Source of the DNA: Nitrosomonas sp.
GTDB lineage: Bacteria; Pseudomonadota; Gammaproteobacteria; Burkholderiales; Nitrosomonadaceae
Length of the DNA stretch: 64,000 nucleotides
Reading direction: 5' to 3'
Assembly: GCA_016708955.1 (NCBI GenBank)
Contig: JADJES010000002.1
Location: forward strand, 1 to 64,000
Notes under the pieces: model-generated
What the model was told of the DNA's origin: nothing
Database searches by the model: none
The model's input: the letters and a program-made list of their open reading frames with translations, nothing else
Made by a program: the position numbers and the translations under genes
In this document: in pieces, positions 27,927 through 36,499 of the stretch
Position numbering within the stretch: position 1 is the first letter of the stretch
Layout of the letters: each line of letters starts with the position of its first letter

Positions 27927-29675
27927 ATGCAATCCTATACTGCTATCCGTTCCACGATTTTAGTTCTGACTCTGGTTGTCGCGAGCACCCACGAATCGTA
28001 TGCCGAGTCAGAAGCAATAACAGCAACCCAAAAACAGCAGGCTTCCACCGGGCATGGCGGCGGCCATAAGCATTATGCGGAATCCGAGATGGCGAATAAG
28101 CCAAGCCCGGATGGCCAGCTTGCGCCCAGGTTGCATAATTTAGGCACACACACATTCCCCGTCAGCACACGCAACCCGTTAGCACAGCAATACATCAACC
28201 AGGGACTCAATCTTGCTTACGCGTTCAACCATGCTGAGGCACGCCGGTCGTTCCGCGAGGCGGCGCGGTTGGACCCGGAGCTTGCAATGGCTTATTGGGG
28301 GCAAGCACTCGTGCTGGGTCCCAACATCAATGCGATGATGGAACCGAACGAAGAGCCACAAGCTTTGGAGATCGTGCAGCAGGCCAAATCATTGATGGCG
28401 AATGCATCGCCGAGGGAACAAGCACTTATCAATGCCCTCGCGAAGCGTTACTCGGGGCAGGCCGGGCAAAGGGAGGCGAATAATAAGGCTTACGCAGAGG
28501 CAATGCGGGAAGTACATCAACGTTTCCCGGATGATCCGGATATTGCGATGCTGTATGTGGAATCCATGATGGATCTACGCCCCTGGGGTTACTGGATGCT
28601 TGATGGTCAGCCGTATGAGGGAACAGCCGAAATCGTCGCGCTCACCGAGGAAGTATTGCGGCGCAATCCGAAACATCCGGGTGCGCTGCATATGTACATT
28701 CACCTGATTGAACCAACCAGTACACCCGAGCGCGCAGAGCAAGCAGCCGATACACTCTTGACACTGATGCCAACGGCGGGGCACATGATACACATGGCAT
28801 CGCATATTTATCAGCGTGTAGGCCGTTACGCCGATTCTATGAAGAGCAACCAGCTGGCAATCGCCGCTGATGAGGATTACATCACGCAGTGTCACGCGCA
28901 AGGGTTATATCCGATGGTGTACTACCCGCACAATATCCATTTTCTTTGGTTCGCAGCGACCGTGGATGGTCAAAGCAAGATTGCCATCCAATCCGCACGC
29001 GAAGTTGCCAGTAAGATTAGCGATGAAGTGTTGAAGGCAATACCGTTGACAGCAGTTTTCCGCGTAACCCCTTATTGGGCCCTCGCAAGATTTGGGCACT
29101 GGCAGGAAATTCTAGCTGAACCCGCACCGCCAGCGACCAATCTATTTCTGACGGGAAGCTGGCACTATGTACGCGGCCTCGCATTGGTCGCAACAGAACA
29201 ATTGCAACAAGCCGAGCAAGAACTGGAATCGCTACGCAAGATCATGAATGATCCATTGCTGGATGGTCCTCTTCTTTCGAAAAACACCACAAAAACGGTG
29301 CTTAGCGCTGCACCGGAAGTACTCGCCGGCGAGATTGCCGCTGCGCGCGGACAGTTCGATCAGGCCATTACACATCTGGAGAAAGCGGTTCGCCTGGAAG
29401 ATGCGCTGGTGTATACAGAACCGTTAGAATTTCATTTGCCGCCACGGCTGGCACTGGGTGCTATTCTGCTTAAATCAGGGCGGGCAGACGAAGCAGAGAC
29501 GGTGTATTGGGAGGATCTGCGGCGGAATCGTAACAACGGATGGGCGCTTTACGGATTGCAGCAGGCTTTGCGTGCGCAAAAGAAAGATGATCAAGCAAGG
29601 GTCATTGCAGCGCGGTTTGAACAAGCCTGGGCGCGTGCCGACGTAAAATTGAGCGCTTCCCGTTTCGGGCGCTAG
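27927..29675 (+). CDS. Exported TPR-repeat protein
   Basis: A 582-residue protein with a signal peptide (about residues 1-26, ASTHESYA) and a His/Gly-rich mature start (GHGGGHKHYAESE). Tetratricopeptide-like helical pairs run through the rest (LAYAFNHAEARRSFREAARL, MAYWGQALVLGPNIN, GALHMYIHLIEPT, HMIHMASHIYQRVGRYADS). This matches a family of about 550-residue periplasmic TPR proteins of unknown function. It has a good ribosome site (GGGAGGTAAAAATC). It lies 60 bases after DUF4242, and the His-rich stretch beside a possible metal-binding protein is suggestive only. Confidence 0.8.
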   Translation: MQSYTAIRSTILVLTLVVASTHESYAESEAITATQKQQASTGHGGGHKHYAESEMANKPSPDGQLAPRLHNLGTHTFPVSTRNPLAQQYINQGLNLAYAFNHAEARRSFREAARLDPELAMAYWGQALVLGPNINAMMEPNEEPQALEIVQQAKSLMANASPREQALINALAKRYSGQAGQREANNKAYAEAMREVHQRFPDDPDIAMLYVESMMDLRPWGYWMLDGQPYEGTAEIVALTEEVLRRNPKHPGALHMYIHLIEPTSTPERAEQAADTLLTLMPTAGHMIHMASHIYQRVGRYADSMKSNQLAIAADEDYITQCHAQGLYPMVYYPHNIHFLWFAATVDGQSKIAIQSAREVASKISDEVLKAIPLTAVFRVTPYWALARFGHWQEILAEPAPPATNLFLTGSWHYVRGLALVATEQLQQAEQELESLRKIMNDPLLDGPLLSKNTTKTVLSAAPEVLAGEIAAARGQFDQAITHLEKAVRLEDALVYTEPLEFHLPPRLALGAILLKSGRADEAETVYWEDLRRNRNNGWALYGLQQALRAQKKDDQARVIAARFEQAWARADVKLSASRFGR

Positions 29676-29708
29676 TGGAAGTAAAGCGCTGTGAATAAGG
29701 ATCTTAGC

Positions 29709-29866
29709 CCGGATATTGCATGAATTCGCACGATGATCACGCATGATATTGGTTTCAAAAGGGATTTTTCGAAGAAGCGGTGTAGTTATTCATACACCTG
29801 ACTGAGATAAATTCCTTGTGGAATCAAGAGACAAGTGAGGGCGTGTGCAATTCATGCAATATCCGG
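29709..29866. repeat. MITE-like repeat family C, complete copy
   Basis: Ends in terminal inverted repeats CCGGATATTGCATGAATT. The interior (CATGATATTGGTTTC...GTGTAGTTATTCATACACCTG...GTGGAATCAAGAGACAAG) is nearly identical to 52649-52778. An inverted partial copy lies at 48255-48313. It contains no gene. Confidence 0.75.
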
Positions 29867-29884
29867 TTAGGAGCTGAATACTGT

Positions 29885-29968
29885 CGCGAGAAATCTATAC
29901 TGTTGATTGCCAAAGATTCTTCACTACGTTCGGAATGACAAAGGTGAGTTATTCAGAGATTCCTTAGT
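29885..29968. repeat. MITE-like repeat family A, copy 1 (left end truncated)
   Basis: Carries the family core GCGAGAAATCTAT...GATTGCCAAAGATT and the right terminus GTTATTCAGAGATTCCTTA. It abuts the end of family C. Other copies: 34081, 34476, 36907, 53792. Confidence 0.75.
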
Positions 29969-29986
29969 GCGAATTCATCAGAAATG

Positions 29987-30907
29987 CTATGAATTTCTTG
30001 AAAAAAGCTTTTCTTCCAACGTCTTGCCGTGGCTTAACTGCCGGTATTGCCAGTGATTGGTTTGCATACACTGCATGAGTTGCAGATCCATGCTGGATTG
30101 CAGGTCAGGGTTGTATTCCACGATAAATTCATTTTTTTGCGGGTTAGTGACTTGTAAGACGCCTTCTAAAACCATGAATTTAGCAATTACCACCGCTGCC
30201 GGACAATTTTCCATTTGCAGGGTAATGAATCGGGAAGCAGTCTGTTGCTGGTTAGCACTTACTTTTTCAGTCTGCAAAATGCCATTTTCCAGCAGCAAAA
30301 TTTGCTGACACAACCGGTCAAGTTCGGCCAAATCGTGGGAACTGATGATGAAAGTCGTCGCGGATGATAGTTCTGCAATGATTGATCGCACGGTCCGGAC
30401 ATTCATGGGATCCAGTCCTGCGGTGGGTTCATCGAGCAAGATGAGTGCTGGTTTGCCGATCAGCGCTTGCGCGATGGCCACCCGTTTTGCCATGCCATGA
30501 CTGAGTGCCAGAGGTTTTTCATGTGCGGCGTCTTTAAGTGAAAATATCTCTAGCACCCGGCTGGCTTCCAGGTTTGCTTGCTGGTGAGTGAATCCTTGTA
30601 GACGCGCATAAAAAACCAATTGCTCTGTCAGCGTAAAGCTCGGGTCTAACCGGGCATCCTGGGGTAATGCCGAGACTTTGCCAATGAGTTGTGCTGCGCC
30701 GGGCGGGTGACCAAACACCCGGACAGTGCCGGAAGCAGGGTGTAGAAAACCAGACAGGATACTCAGCAAGGTGGTTTTTCCGGCGCCATTGGGACCTACC
30801 AGGCCAATAGGCTCGCCCGCATTCAGTTCAAAACTGACATGGGTGAGTGCGGCTTTGCCGGAATAAGCGTGGCTAAGCTGCTGGCATTGAATAATAGGCG
30901 AATTCAC
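29987..30907 (-). CDS. ABC transporter ATP-binding protein
   Basis: An ATPase of an ABC-2 type exporter, about 306 residues. Walker A GLVGPNGAGKTT, Q-loop ALPQDARLD, ABC signature LSHGMAKRVAIAQAL (LSxGM variant), Walker B ALILLDEPTAGLDP and a switch His in ISSHDLAEL are visible. The start is placed at the GTG at 30907, which overlaps the permease stop (GTGA). An upstream in-frame ATG (30997) would lie within the permease gene. The C-terminal 70 residues resemble the regulatory tail of NosF/CcmA-like ATPases. The substrate is unknown; a NosFY-like role is possible but no nos genes are present. Confidence 0.88.
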   Translation of the reverse strand: MNSPIIQCQQLSHAYSGKAALTHVSFELNAGEPIGLVGPNGAGKTTLLSILSGFLHPASGTVRVFGHPPGAAQLIGKVSALPQDARLDPSFTLTEQLVFYARLQGFTHQQANLEASRVLEIFSLKDAAHEKPLALSHGMAKRVAIAQALIGKPALILLDEPTAGLDPMNVRTVRSIIAELSSATTFIISSHDLAELDRLCQQILLLENGILQTEKVSANQQQTASRFITLQMENCPAAVVIAKFMVLEGVLQVTNPQKNEFIVEYNPDLQSSMDLQLMQCMQTNHWQYRQLSHGKTLEEKLFSRNS

Positions 30908-31725
30908 AGCGCCTGCCTTGCCATTATCCAGCGCCCCAAGATTAACAAGATCAGGCCTTGCAGGAGCGGAATATAAGCCAATGACAGCGTTTGCCATCCG
31001 GACAGTTGCGCCAAATCAGATAATTGATAGCCGGGGATCAGGCATTTTAGAAAAGCCAGTACGGGGAGATAATAAGCTAAGCTGCCGATAATCCCAGCCA
31101 AAAACATCCAGATCAGAATAGCCCAGAGGGTTGCTTGCCGGGCAGATTTAACCTGGGCGGATAAAGCGGCCATCATGGCAGTAAAGGGCAGAACGACCAA
31201 GATTAAATTAACGATTAAGATGAGTAGATCCGGTAGTGCAAAAGCAAGAAGTGACGCATCGCGCGTCAGGGTCAGCGCGAAGGTGCTGAATAGGGCGCCA
31301 CTGATCCACAGTGCCTGAATCATCATTGCGCCTGCAAACCGGCCAAAAAATACACTGTCGCGGCTGCTGCGTATGACAATAAAACGTAACGTGCCGCGCT
31401 CACGATCGGAACAGGTTTGATCGGCTGTAAGCATAATGCTCAACATCGGGAAGATCATCAGCGCAAAATGCCAAAATACGCCGAATTCAGGAATGGGCCA
31501 ATGCTGGATTGCGCCAAAGCCAATCAACTCAAAAATACTGAATTCTGCCTGTAATCCCTTTTCCTGCACCAACAGCTCAGCGGCAAATCGAAGCGGATAA
31601 AGCAGAATAAAATACCAAATGACCGCAAAGGTCACTAGAGACAATATGCCTTTTCGGGTCGCAAAACCTCTCTTGAGTTCAAACGCGCTGAAGAGTAAAA
31701 GATGATTGAAGAAACCGGGTTGCAT
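30904..31725 (-). CDS. ABC-2 type transporter permease
   Basis: A 273-residue membrane protein with about six helices. It begins with a short cytoplasmic segment (FELKRGFATRKGIL), and the ABC-2/NosY hallmark DQTCSDRERGTLRFIVIRSSR precedes the central helices. It forms a two-gene unit with the ATPase, whose GTG overlaps its stop codon. The substrate is not deducible. Confidence 0.85.
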   Translation of the reverse strand: MQPGFFNHLLLFSAFELKRGFATRKGILSLVTFAVIWYFILLYPLRFAAELLVQEKGLQAEFSIFELIGFGAIQHWPIPEFGVFWHFALMIFPMLSIMLTADQTCSDRERGTLRFIVIRSSRDSVFFGRFAGAMMIQALWISGALFSTFALTLTRDASLLAFALPDLLILIVNLILVVLPFTAMMAALSAQVKSARQATLWAILIWMFLAGIIGSLAYYLPVLAFLKCLIPGYQLSDLAQLSGWQTLSLAYIPLLQGLILLILGRWIMARQAL

Positions 31726-31794
31726 TGTTTTACTGGAATTTGCTTTTATCGGTAATTTAGAACATTTTACCTGTATTACGCATGTCAGCAGTAA

Positions 31795-32058
31795 TTTAAG
31801 GAAGCTCTGATTAAGTTAAGGGCACTTCTAAAAATTCAAAGTTCTAAACAAAACGAGGCACGAGAAAAAAATGGTTACGCAGCATATGCATGATATGTAA
31901 GGAAACATTTTTTTCGAGTAACAAAGTGTTGTGAAGAAATTTGGATTTTTAGAAGTGCCCTTAATTACAGTCATGGTTCGACAGCTCACCACGGACGTAA
32001 TCAATATATTACCGTTCGTCCTGAGCCTGTCGAAGGACTTAATCAGAGCTTCCTTAAA
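31795..32058. repeat. Composite MITE-like element, outer unit
   Basis: Perfect outer inverted repeats AAGGAAGCTCTGATTAAG / CTTAATCAGAGCTTCCTT bound a 264-base block. A second palindromic element (31816-31964) sits inside, followed by GTTCGTCCTGAGCCTGTCGA-type repeat sequence. With flanks this fills the 483-base gap between the ABC permease and the DUF1993 gene; no coding frame is apparent. Confidence 0.8.
31816..31964. repeat. MITE-like family I (inner element), copy 1
   Basis: Terminal inverted repeats TTAAGGGCACTTCTAAAAAT flank 149 bases. A second, inverted copy is at 34336-34474, and one terminus is found alone at 38594-38615. It is nested within the outer element. Confidence 0.8.
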
Positions 32059-32209
32059 CTAGAAGAAGTGCTTCCCCTGAGTTTGAGCGAGTGAATATCT
32101 ATCCGCTTTGGCGGCAGATACATATTGTCCGCACTCAACCAGGCTTGTTCATGAGATACTTAATTCCAATATTTGACAATCATTACCATCAATTAACCGA
32201 GGAAAATCT

Positions 32210-32722
32210 ATGACCACACCCTATATGTACAAAACATCCATACCCGTTTTCAAACAGTTGCTGAACAGCTTAAGCACCATTTTGACGAAAGCCGAAGCCT
32301 ATGCCGCCGAGAAAAAATTTGAACCGGCAGTATTGCTGAACGCCCGGCTGTACCCGGATATGTTTCCCCTCATCCGGCAAGTGCAAGTTGCCGCCGATTT
32401 TGCCAAGAGTGTCTCAGCGCGGCTGGCAGGTGTTGAAGTGCCGGTGTATGAAGATAACGAACAGACCTTTACCGATTTGCAGGCACGAATTAGCAAGACC
32501 TTATCATTTATCGAGAGCCTGACCCCCGCGCAATTTGAAGGCAGCGAAACGCGTGAAATCGTGTTACGCCCGGGCACACCGAAAGAGAAAAAGCTAGTTG
32601 GCCACAATTACCTGATCAATTACGGGCTGCCGCAATTTTTCTTCCATGTCACCACCGCTTATGCAATTTTACGCCACAATGGCCTGGCGGTTGGCAAAGG
32701 CGATTTCATGGGTGCTTTTTAG
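32210..32722 (+). CDS. DUF1993 family protein
   Basis: A 170-residue soluble protein with the DUF1993 pattern: FKQLLNSLSTILTKAEAYAA, LNARLYPDMFPLIRQVQVAAD, and FFFHVTTAYAILRHNGLAVGK. The fold is a DinB-like four-helix bundle, with the family H-x-x-x-A-Y near the C-terminus. The biochemical role is unknown. The ribosome site is CGAGGAAAATCT. It stands after the composite repeat. Confidence 0.88.
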   Translation: MTTPYMYKTSIPVFKQLLNSLSTILTKAEAYAAEKKFEPAVLLNARLYPDMFPLIRQVQVAADFAKSVSARLAGVEVPVYEDNEQTFTDLQARISKTLSFIESLTPAQFEGSETREIVLRPGTPKEKKLVGHNYLINYGLPQFFFHVTTAYAILRHNGLAVGKGDFMGAF

Positions 32723-32784
32723 GTTCTGTTGTAATTATTTGTTGGTGTCGAACAGACCAATACCAATTATCTGAAACCACCGCC

Positions 32785-33147
32785 ATGAAAACCGTCAACG
32801 CGGAACAAGCTGCAGAAACGATTTTTGCGCTTCTCAAAGCAAATCCGTGGCTGAATACGCCTGGAGTAATGACAGAAAATGATTATCACGCGAAAGACGA
32901 GGCCATCCTGTTTTTACGGCAGATGGCGATTCATGGCGTAAATGGCTTTGGTGATACCAGCGAACCCGCGCAGCGGATAGCAAGCGGGTTTTTGCTGGAT
33001 TTTATGGGCAAGCTGATGCAGCCTGAACATCCTTTAAACAGAAAGACCTGGCTTGTGGATGATTCAAAACCATTGATTGATCAAGCGTTGCAGATCATAG
33101 CTGCCGAGCTCGTTGAAGGTCATTCCCGGCCCCAAGATTTGCATTGA
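32785..33147 (+). CDS. Small hypothetical protein
   Basis: A 120-residue, mostly helical soluble protein (MKTVNAEQAAETIFALLKAN, then DEAILFLRQMAIHGVNGFGD). I do not recognise a family. It follows the DUF1993 gene by 62 bases in the same direction. No Shine-Dalgarno is evident, so the start is tentative. Confidence 0.55.
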   Translation: MKTVNAEQAAETIFALLKANPWLNTPGVMTENDYHAKDEAILFLRQMAIHGVNGFGDTSEPAQRIASGFLLDFMGKLMQPEHPLNRKTWLVDDSKPLIDQALQIIAAELVEGHSRPQDLH

Positions 33148-33194
33148 TAGTCTGCCTTCGGGAGAGATCGATTAATTCCTGGTTTCGCACCTGA

Positions 33195-33884
33195 TCAAAC
33201 AGCCACACCAAATAATCTGCCTACTGCCGCAGTTAAGCCCATTGCAAGCGCGCCCCAGAATGTAACCCGGAGCGCACCGATAGAGATTGCTGCGCCGCCT
33301 GCACGTGCGGCAAGACCGCCTAAAGTTGCCAGAAATACCAGTGACGATAGCGCAACAGCCGGTATCAGTTGCATGTCCGGCATATTCCATGCAACCAATA
33401 ATGGCAACGTAGCGCCAATCGTGAATGTGCCCGCAGAGAAAAGTGCTGCTTGAATGGGTCGGGCTCTCACATTTTCAACTAAGCCCAATTCATCTCTTGC
33501 GTGTGCTCCCAATGCATCCAGTGCCATTAGCTGTTCTGCCACTTGTCTGGCTAGAATTGAATCCAGACCTCGTTTTTCATAAATATTGGCAAGTTCATCC
33601 AGTTCAAATTCAAAGTCATTTATTAATGATTCTTTCTCCAGTTCCAGATCCGCTTTTTCGGTATCGGATTGTGAACTGACCGATACATATTCACCGGCAG
33701 CCATAGACATCGCACCCGCAACCAGGCCAGCAACGCCAGCAAGAAGAATATCTGCATGCAAAGCCTGAGCCGATGCCACCCCGATAATAAGACTGGCTGT
33801 TGAAACAATCCCATCATTGGCGCCAAGAACGGCAGCGCGTAACCAGCCGATGCGATGTGATCGATGTAATTCATGGCGGCTCAT
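33195..33884 (-). CDS. VIT1/CCC1-family transporter (iron/manganese type)
   Basis: A membrane protein of about 229 residues of the VIT1/CCC1 family, which transports Fe2+ or Mn2+ out of the cytoplasm. The hallmark first-helix motif is WLRAAVLGANDGIVSTASLIIG. The second helix is followed by MSMAAGEYVSVSSQSDTEKADLE. A central acidic cytoplasmic region (ELEKESLINDFEFELDELAN) and three more C-terminal helices follow. The start at 33884 is chosen because GGAGGGAAGTATT precedes it; a longer frame begins 45 bases earlier. Metal specificity is inference from the family. Confidence 0.88.
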   Translation of the reverse strand: MSRHELHRSHRIGWLRAAVLGANDGIVSTASLIIGVASAQALHADILLAGVAGLVAGAMSMAAGEYVSVSSQSDTEKADLELEKESLINDFEFELDELANIYEKRGLDSILARQVAEQLMALDALGAHARDELGLVENVRARPIQAALFSAGTFTIGATLPLLVAWNMPDMQLIPAVALSSLVFLATLGGLAARAGGAAISIGALRVTFWGALAMGLTAAVGRLFGVAV

Positions 33885-34080
33885 AATACTTCCCTCCGGT
33901 ATTTTTAAGAGTGCTTTTAGATAAAGCATTCCTATCTATATTGCCTGATTCTTGCATTTTCATGGTTTGCAAAACCAAGTCAGCATCGTACTAATATCTT
34001 TCAACATTAGAAAGTGTCAATAATGTTGAATTTTGTTAGTATGAAATTGTTTTGGTTCCTATTTCTTAATGGTGTTATTT

Positions 34081-34197
34081 TAAGGAACCTCTGAATAATC
34101 GTTATTTCTCGCACAGTGAGAAATCTATGCTGTTGATTGCCAAAGATTCCTCACTACGTTCGGAATGACAAAGGTGAGTTATTCAGAGATTCCTTAA
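34081..34197. repeat. MITE-like family A, copy 2
   Basis: Complete copy: TAAGGAACCTCTGAATAA on the left and TTATTCAGAGATTCCTTA on the right. The core is AGAAATCTATGCTGTTGATT followed by a CACTACGTTCGGAATGACA arm. Confidence 0.8.
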
Positions 34198-34335
34198 GAT
34201 TACCTGGTCATCGAAAACAGCGATCATCGAGAGAATCTAATCTTCATATTTAATGACCGGCTCAATGATACCGTCAGCAAATAAAATGCGCACAGTGGAA
34301 GTATTGTGAATTTAGAAGAAATTGTCACGAATTTT

Positions 34336-34474
34336 GGGCATCTCTAATAATCCAATTTCGTTACAACACTCTGTTGCTCGAAAAAATATTTCCTTACATA
34401 GCATACATATGCTGCGTAACCATTTTTTTCTCGTGCCGCGTGTTGTTTAGAACTTTGAATTTCTAGAGGTGCCC
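34336..34474. repeat. MITE-like family I, copy 2 (inverted)
   Basis: The sequence is the reverse complement of 31816-31964 with about 80-90 percent visible identity. It runs from GGGCATCTCTAATAATCC to TTTCTAGAGGTGCCC and is directly joined to family A copy 3. The gap 33885-34613 therefore consists mostly of repeats, with no gene. Confidence 0.75.
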
Positions 34475-34475
34475 A

Positions 34476-34592
34476 TAAGGAATCTCTGAATAACTGTCAT
34501 TTCGAGCATAGCGAGAAATCTATATTGTTGATTGCCAAAGATTCCTCACTACGTTCGGAATGACAAAGGTGAGTTATTCAGAGATTCCATAA
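34476..34592. repeat. MITE-like family A, copy 3
   Basis: AAGGAATCTCTGAATAACTG on the left and GTTATTCAGAGATTCCAT on the right, with the same core as copy 2. It ends 21 bases before the IS630 terminus. Confidence 0.8.
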
Positions 34593-34613
34593 AGTAATCA
34601 TCAGGATCTTATT

Positions 34614-35713
34614 GATCCGGCCATTAAATAGTTTTAAGCGGCATATTTTACATACGGATCTTGGAAGTAAGAAGCAACGCGCTCTGGATTATTCTGCAGC
34701 ATCAACATATGATCATCGACAGCGGCATGTAATTTCTCCTTGGTACGCACCGGAACTTTCGAACCGATAGCCTGCTTCAAATCTGAGTTCAATCTTTCTT
34801 CTGGATTTAATTCCGACTGTAGCTGGGTAAATAAAAGCATTCGATCTTTCCTTATTTTCTTCCAGCCAAGCCTTCACTGGTTTGCGTGGTGCACTCTCAA
34901 ATTATCCAGGATCAAGAACACTTTCTTCCCTGCATCCTTGATCAGTAGTTCGAGAAATTCAATGAGTCTATCTGAATTGAAATTTCCATCAATAATCTGC
35001 CAGCGTGCACAGCCTTTGTTGGTTACAGTGGCAATCATTGACAGCCGTTGCCGCGTGCCAGGAGCGTAGGTCACGGGTGTTTTTCCCTTGGGTGCAAAGC
35101 CACGTCCTCGCACATCCGTATTGACTAATCCTGTCTCATCACCCCAGTGAATCTCCCCGCCTTCAGTTCGAGCGCGCTTGGCAATATCCGGATATTGCTC
35201 ATTGAGCCATTGCTTTACCGCCTCCGGGCGTTGTTCATAAGCACGTCGGATCGGCTTCGGGGTAAATCCCCAACGCTTGAGGTAGTGTCCCACCGTGCTT
35301 ATCGCCATGGATATGCCACATTCTTGCTCAATCAACTGACTTGCCGCTCCACGATTCCACAACGCAAAATCCATCTTCAGTTGCTGGGACGTTTATCACA
35401 AATAAGCCGTTGCAATCTCAACTCCTGCTCTTCGCTTAAGCTGCGTTTGTCACCCGTACGTCGTCCGCGTCTACCAGGCTTTAGCCCAGCTGCACCACCT
35501 TCTTCATAAAGTCGAATAATCTTCTTCACAGCCGTGCCGCTCAGCTCCGTAACTTGCGCTATTTGCCCAGGTTTGCCGTCGGCTTGTGAAGACGAATCAC
35601 TTGCCGACGACGTTCATGCAGCGCTTCATCTTTTAAGGTTCTTGCATCTATTTTTTCCATCCTTCTATGACATGCAAAATCACCAAAAATTCAAACTATT
35701 TATTGGCCGGATC
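34614..35713 (-). mobile_element. IS630-family insertion sequence, inactive
   Basis: About 1100 bases bounded by imperfect inverted repeats GATCCGGCCATTAAATAGTT (left) and, read on the other strand, GATCCGGCCAATAAATAGTT (right). It contains one broken transposase gene on the minus strand and lies 20 bases upstream of the pagL-like start. Confidence 0.8.
34634..35662 (-). pseudogene. IS630-family transposase, frameshifted
   Basis: Reading from ATG at 35662, an HTH part (MEKIDARTLKDEALHERR, then GQIAQVTELSGTAVKKIIRL in a shifted frame) is followed by the Tc1/mariner-like DDE part. That part has HWGDETGL with the first Asp, LILDNLRVHHA with the second, and a C-terminal piece ELNPEERLNSDLKQ with the Glu. 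At least three frame breaks occur: near 35585-35560, near 35387, and at 34874-34840. The gene cannot yield a full transposase as written. Confidence 0.82.
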
Positions 35714-35733
35714 TATAACGGGAGGATCTGATC

Positions 35734-36285
35734 ATGCGTACGCAGATTAAACTATGGGTTTGTTGCTTGGGTTGTGTGATTTCATCCGCTGCAGTCGCGG
35801 ATGAACAGAAGGTATCCGCTTGGTTGCACGAGGTTAAGTTCGGCGTGCTTCACCATGACACGGATGATTTGTGGAGTGGCTTCCGTCGCGAGCGTGGCGT
35901 TGATCTGAATCTGGAAGGTATTTTTTCGCCGCATATTAAATTTTTGGGCGGAACCGTTCGTCCCGCTTTAGGCGGATCGGTAAATACCAACGGTGATACG
36001 TCCAAGCTTTACTCCGGCCTTCGCTGGCAATATGAGCACGCGAGCGGTATGTTTTTTGGTATTGGTTTGGGCGGAGCGATTCATGACGGCAAACTCCATC
36101 TTCAGCACAATGACCGCAAAGCGCTCGGATCTCGAGTGCTGTTTCACATTCCGGTCGAAATCGGCTATCGCCTGACTGCCAAAAGTTCATTATCCGTGTA
36201 CTTTGATCATGTCTCCAATGCCTATCTTGCGAGTTCAAATGAAGGCATGGATACCCTGGGCGGACGTTATGGTTACCGATTTTAG
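35734..36285 (+). CDS. PagL-like lipid A 3-O-deacylase / acyloxyacyl hydrolase
   Basis: A 183-residue outer-membrane beta-barrel enzyme with a signal peptide (about residues 1-22, SSAAVADEQ). The catalytic signature of the PagL family is visible near the C-terminus: FDHVSNAYLASSNEGMDTLG, with His-x-Ser-Asn and the downstream Glu, and the final YGYRF barrel-closing strand. The family removes the 3-O acyl chain of lipid A. The ribosome site GGAGG lies eight bases before the ATG. The IS630 terminus is 20 bases upstream, so its promoter was probably displaced or lies in the IS. Confidence 0.82.
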   Translation: MRTQIKLWVCCLGCVISSAAVADEQKVSAWLHEVKFGVLHHDTDDLWSGFRRERGVDLNLEGIFSPHIKFLGGTVRPALGGSVNTNGDTSKLYSGLRWQYEHASGMFFGIGLGGAIHDGKLHLQHNDRKALGSRVLFHIPVEIGYRLTAKSSLSVYFDHVSNAYLASSNEGMDTLGGRYGYRF

Positions 36286-36430
36286 TCCAGTAGGGCGCAA
36301 TTTTATTGCGCCGGATGGTAATCTTGCTGTAATGCGCTTCGCTTATTGACACCCTACATCATGGATGAGTCAGCGTTCAGTAAGCGTTATGTGCTTGAGT
36401 GGGGTGTTTTATCAAATAATTCAGCGTATC
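36286..36430. repeat. Repeat family D, copy 1, containing a higA-like 3' tail
   Basis: TCCAGTAGGGCGCAAT...ATTGCGCCGGATGGTAATCTTG...TTATTGACACCCTACATC matches 42655-42795. On the minus strand near 36380-36430 the frame reads LIKHPTQAHNAY, clearly related to the HigA end LIKQPVQAHNS encoded at the second copy. The block starts right after the PagL-like stop. Confidence 0.7.
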
Positions 36431-36499
36431 TCTGAATTTTTGAGAAATTTTTGAGAAATCTCTTTGACTCTTAATAGATGTTTTTCGAAGGAGAAGTTT

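Noticed and set aside
29987..31725. NosFY copper-maturation exporter
   Set aside because: General resemblance only; no nosZ, nosD or nosL nearby, so the specific name is not supported.
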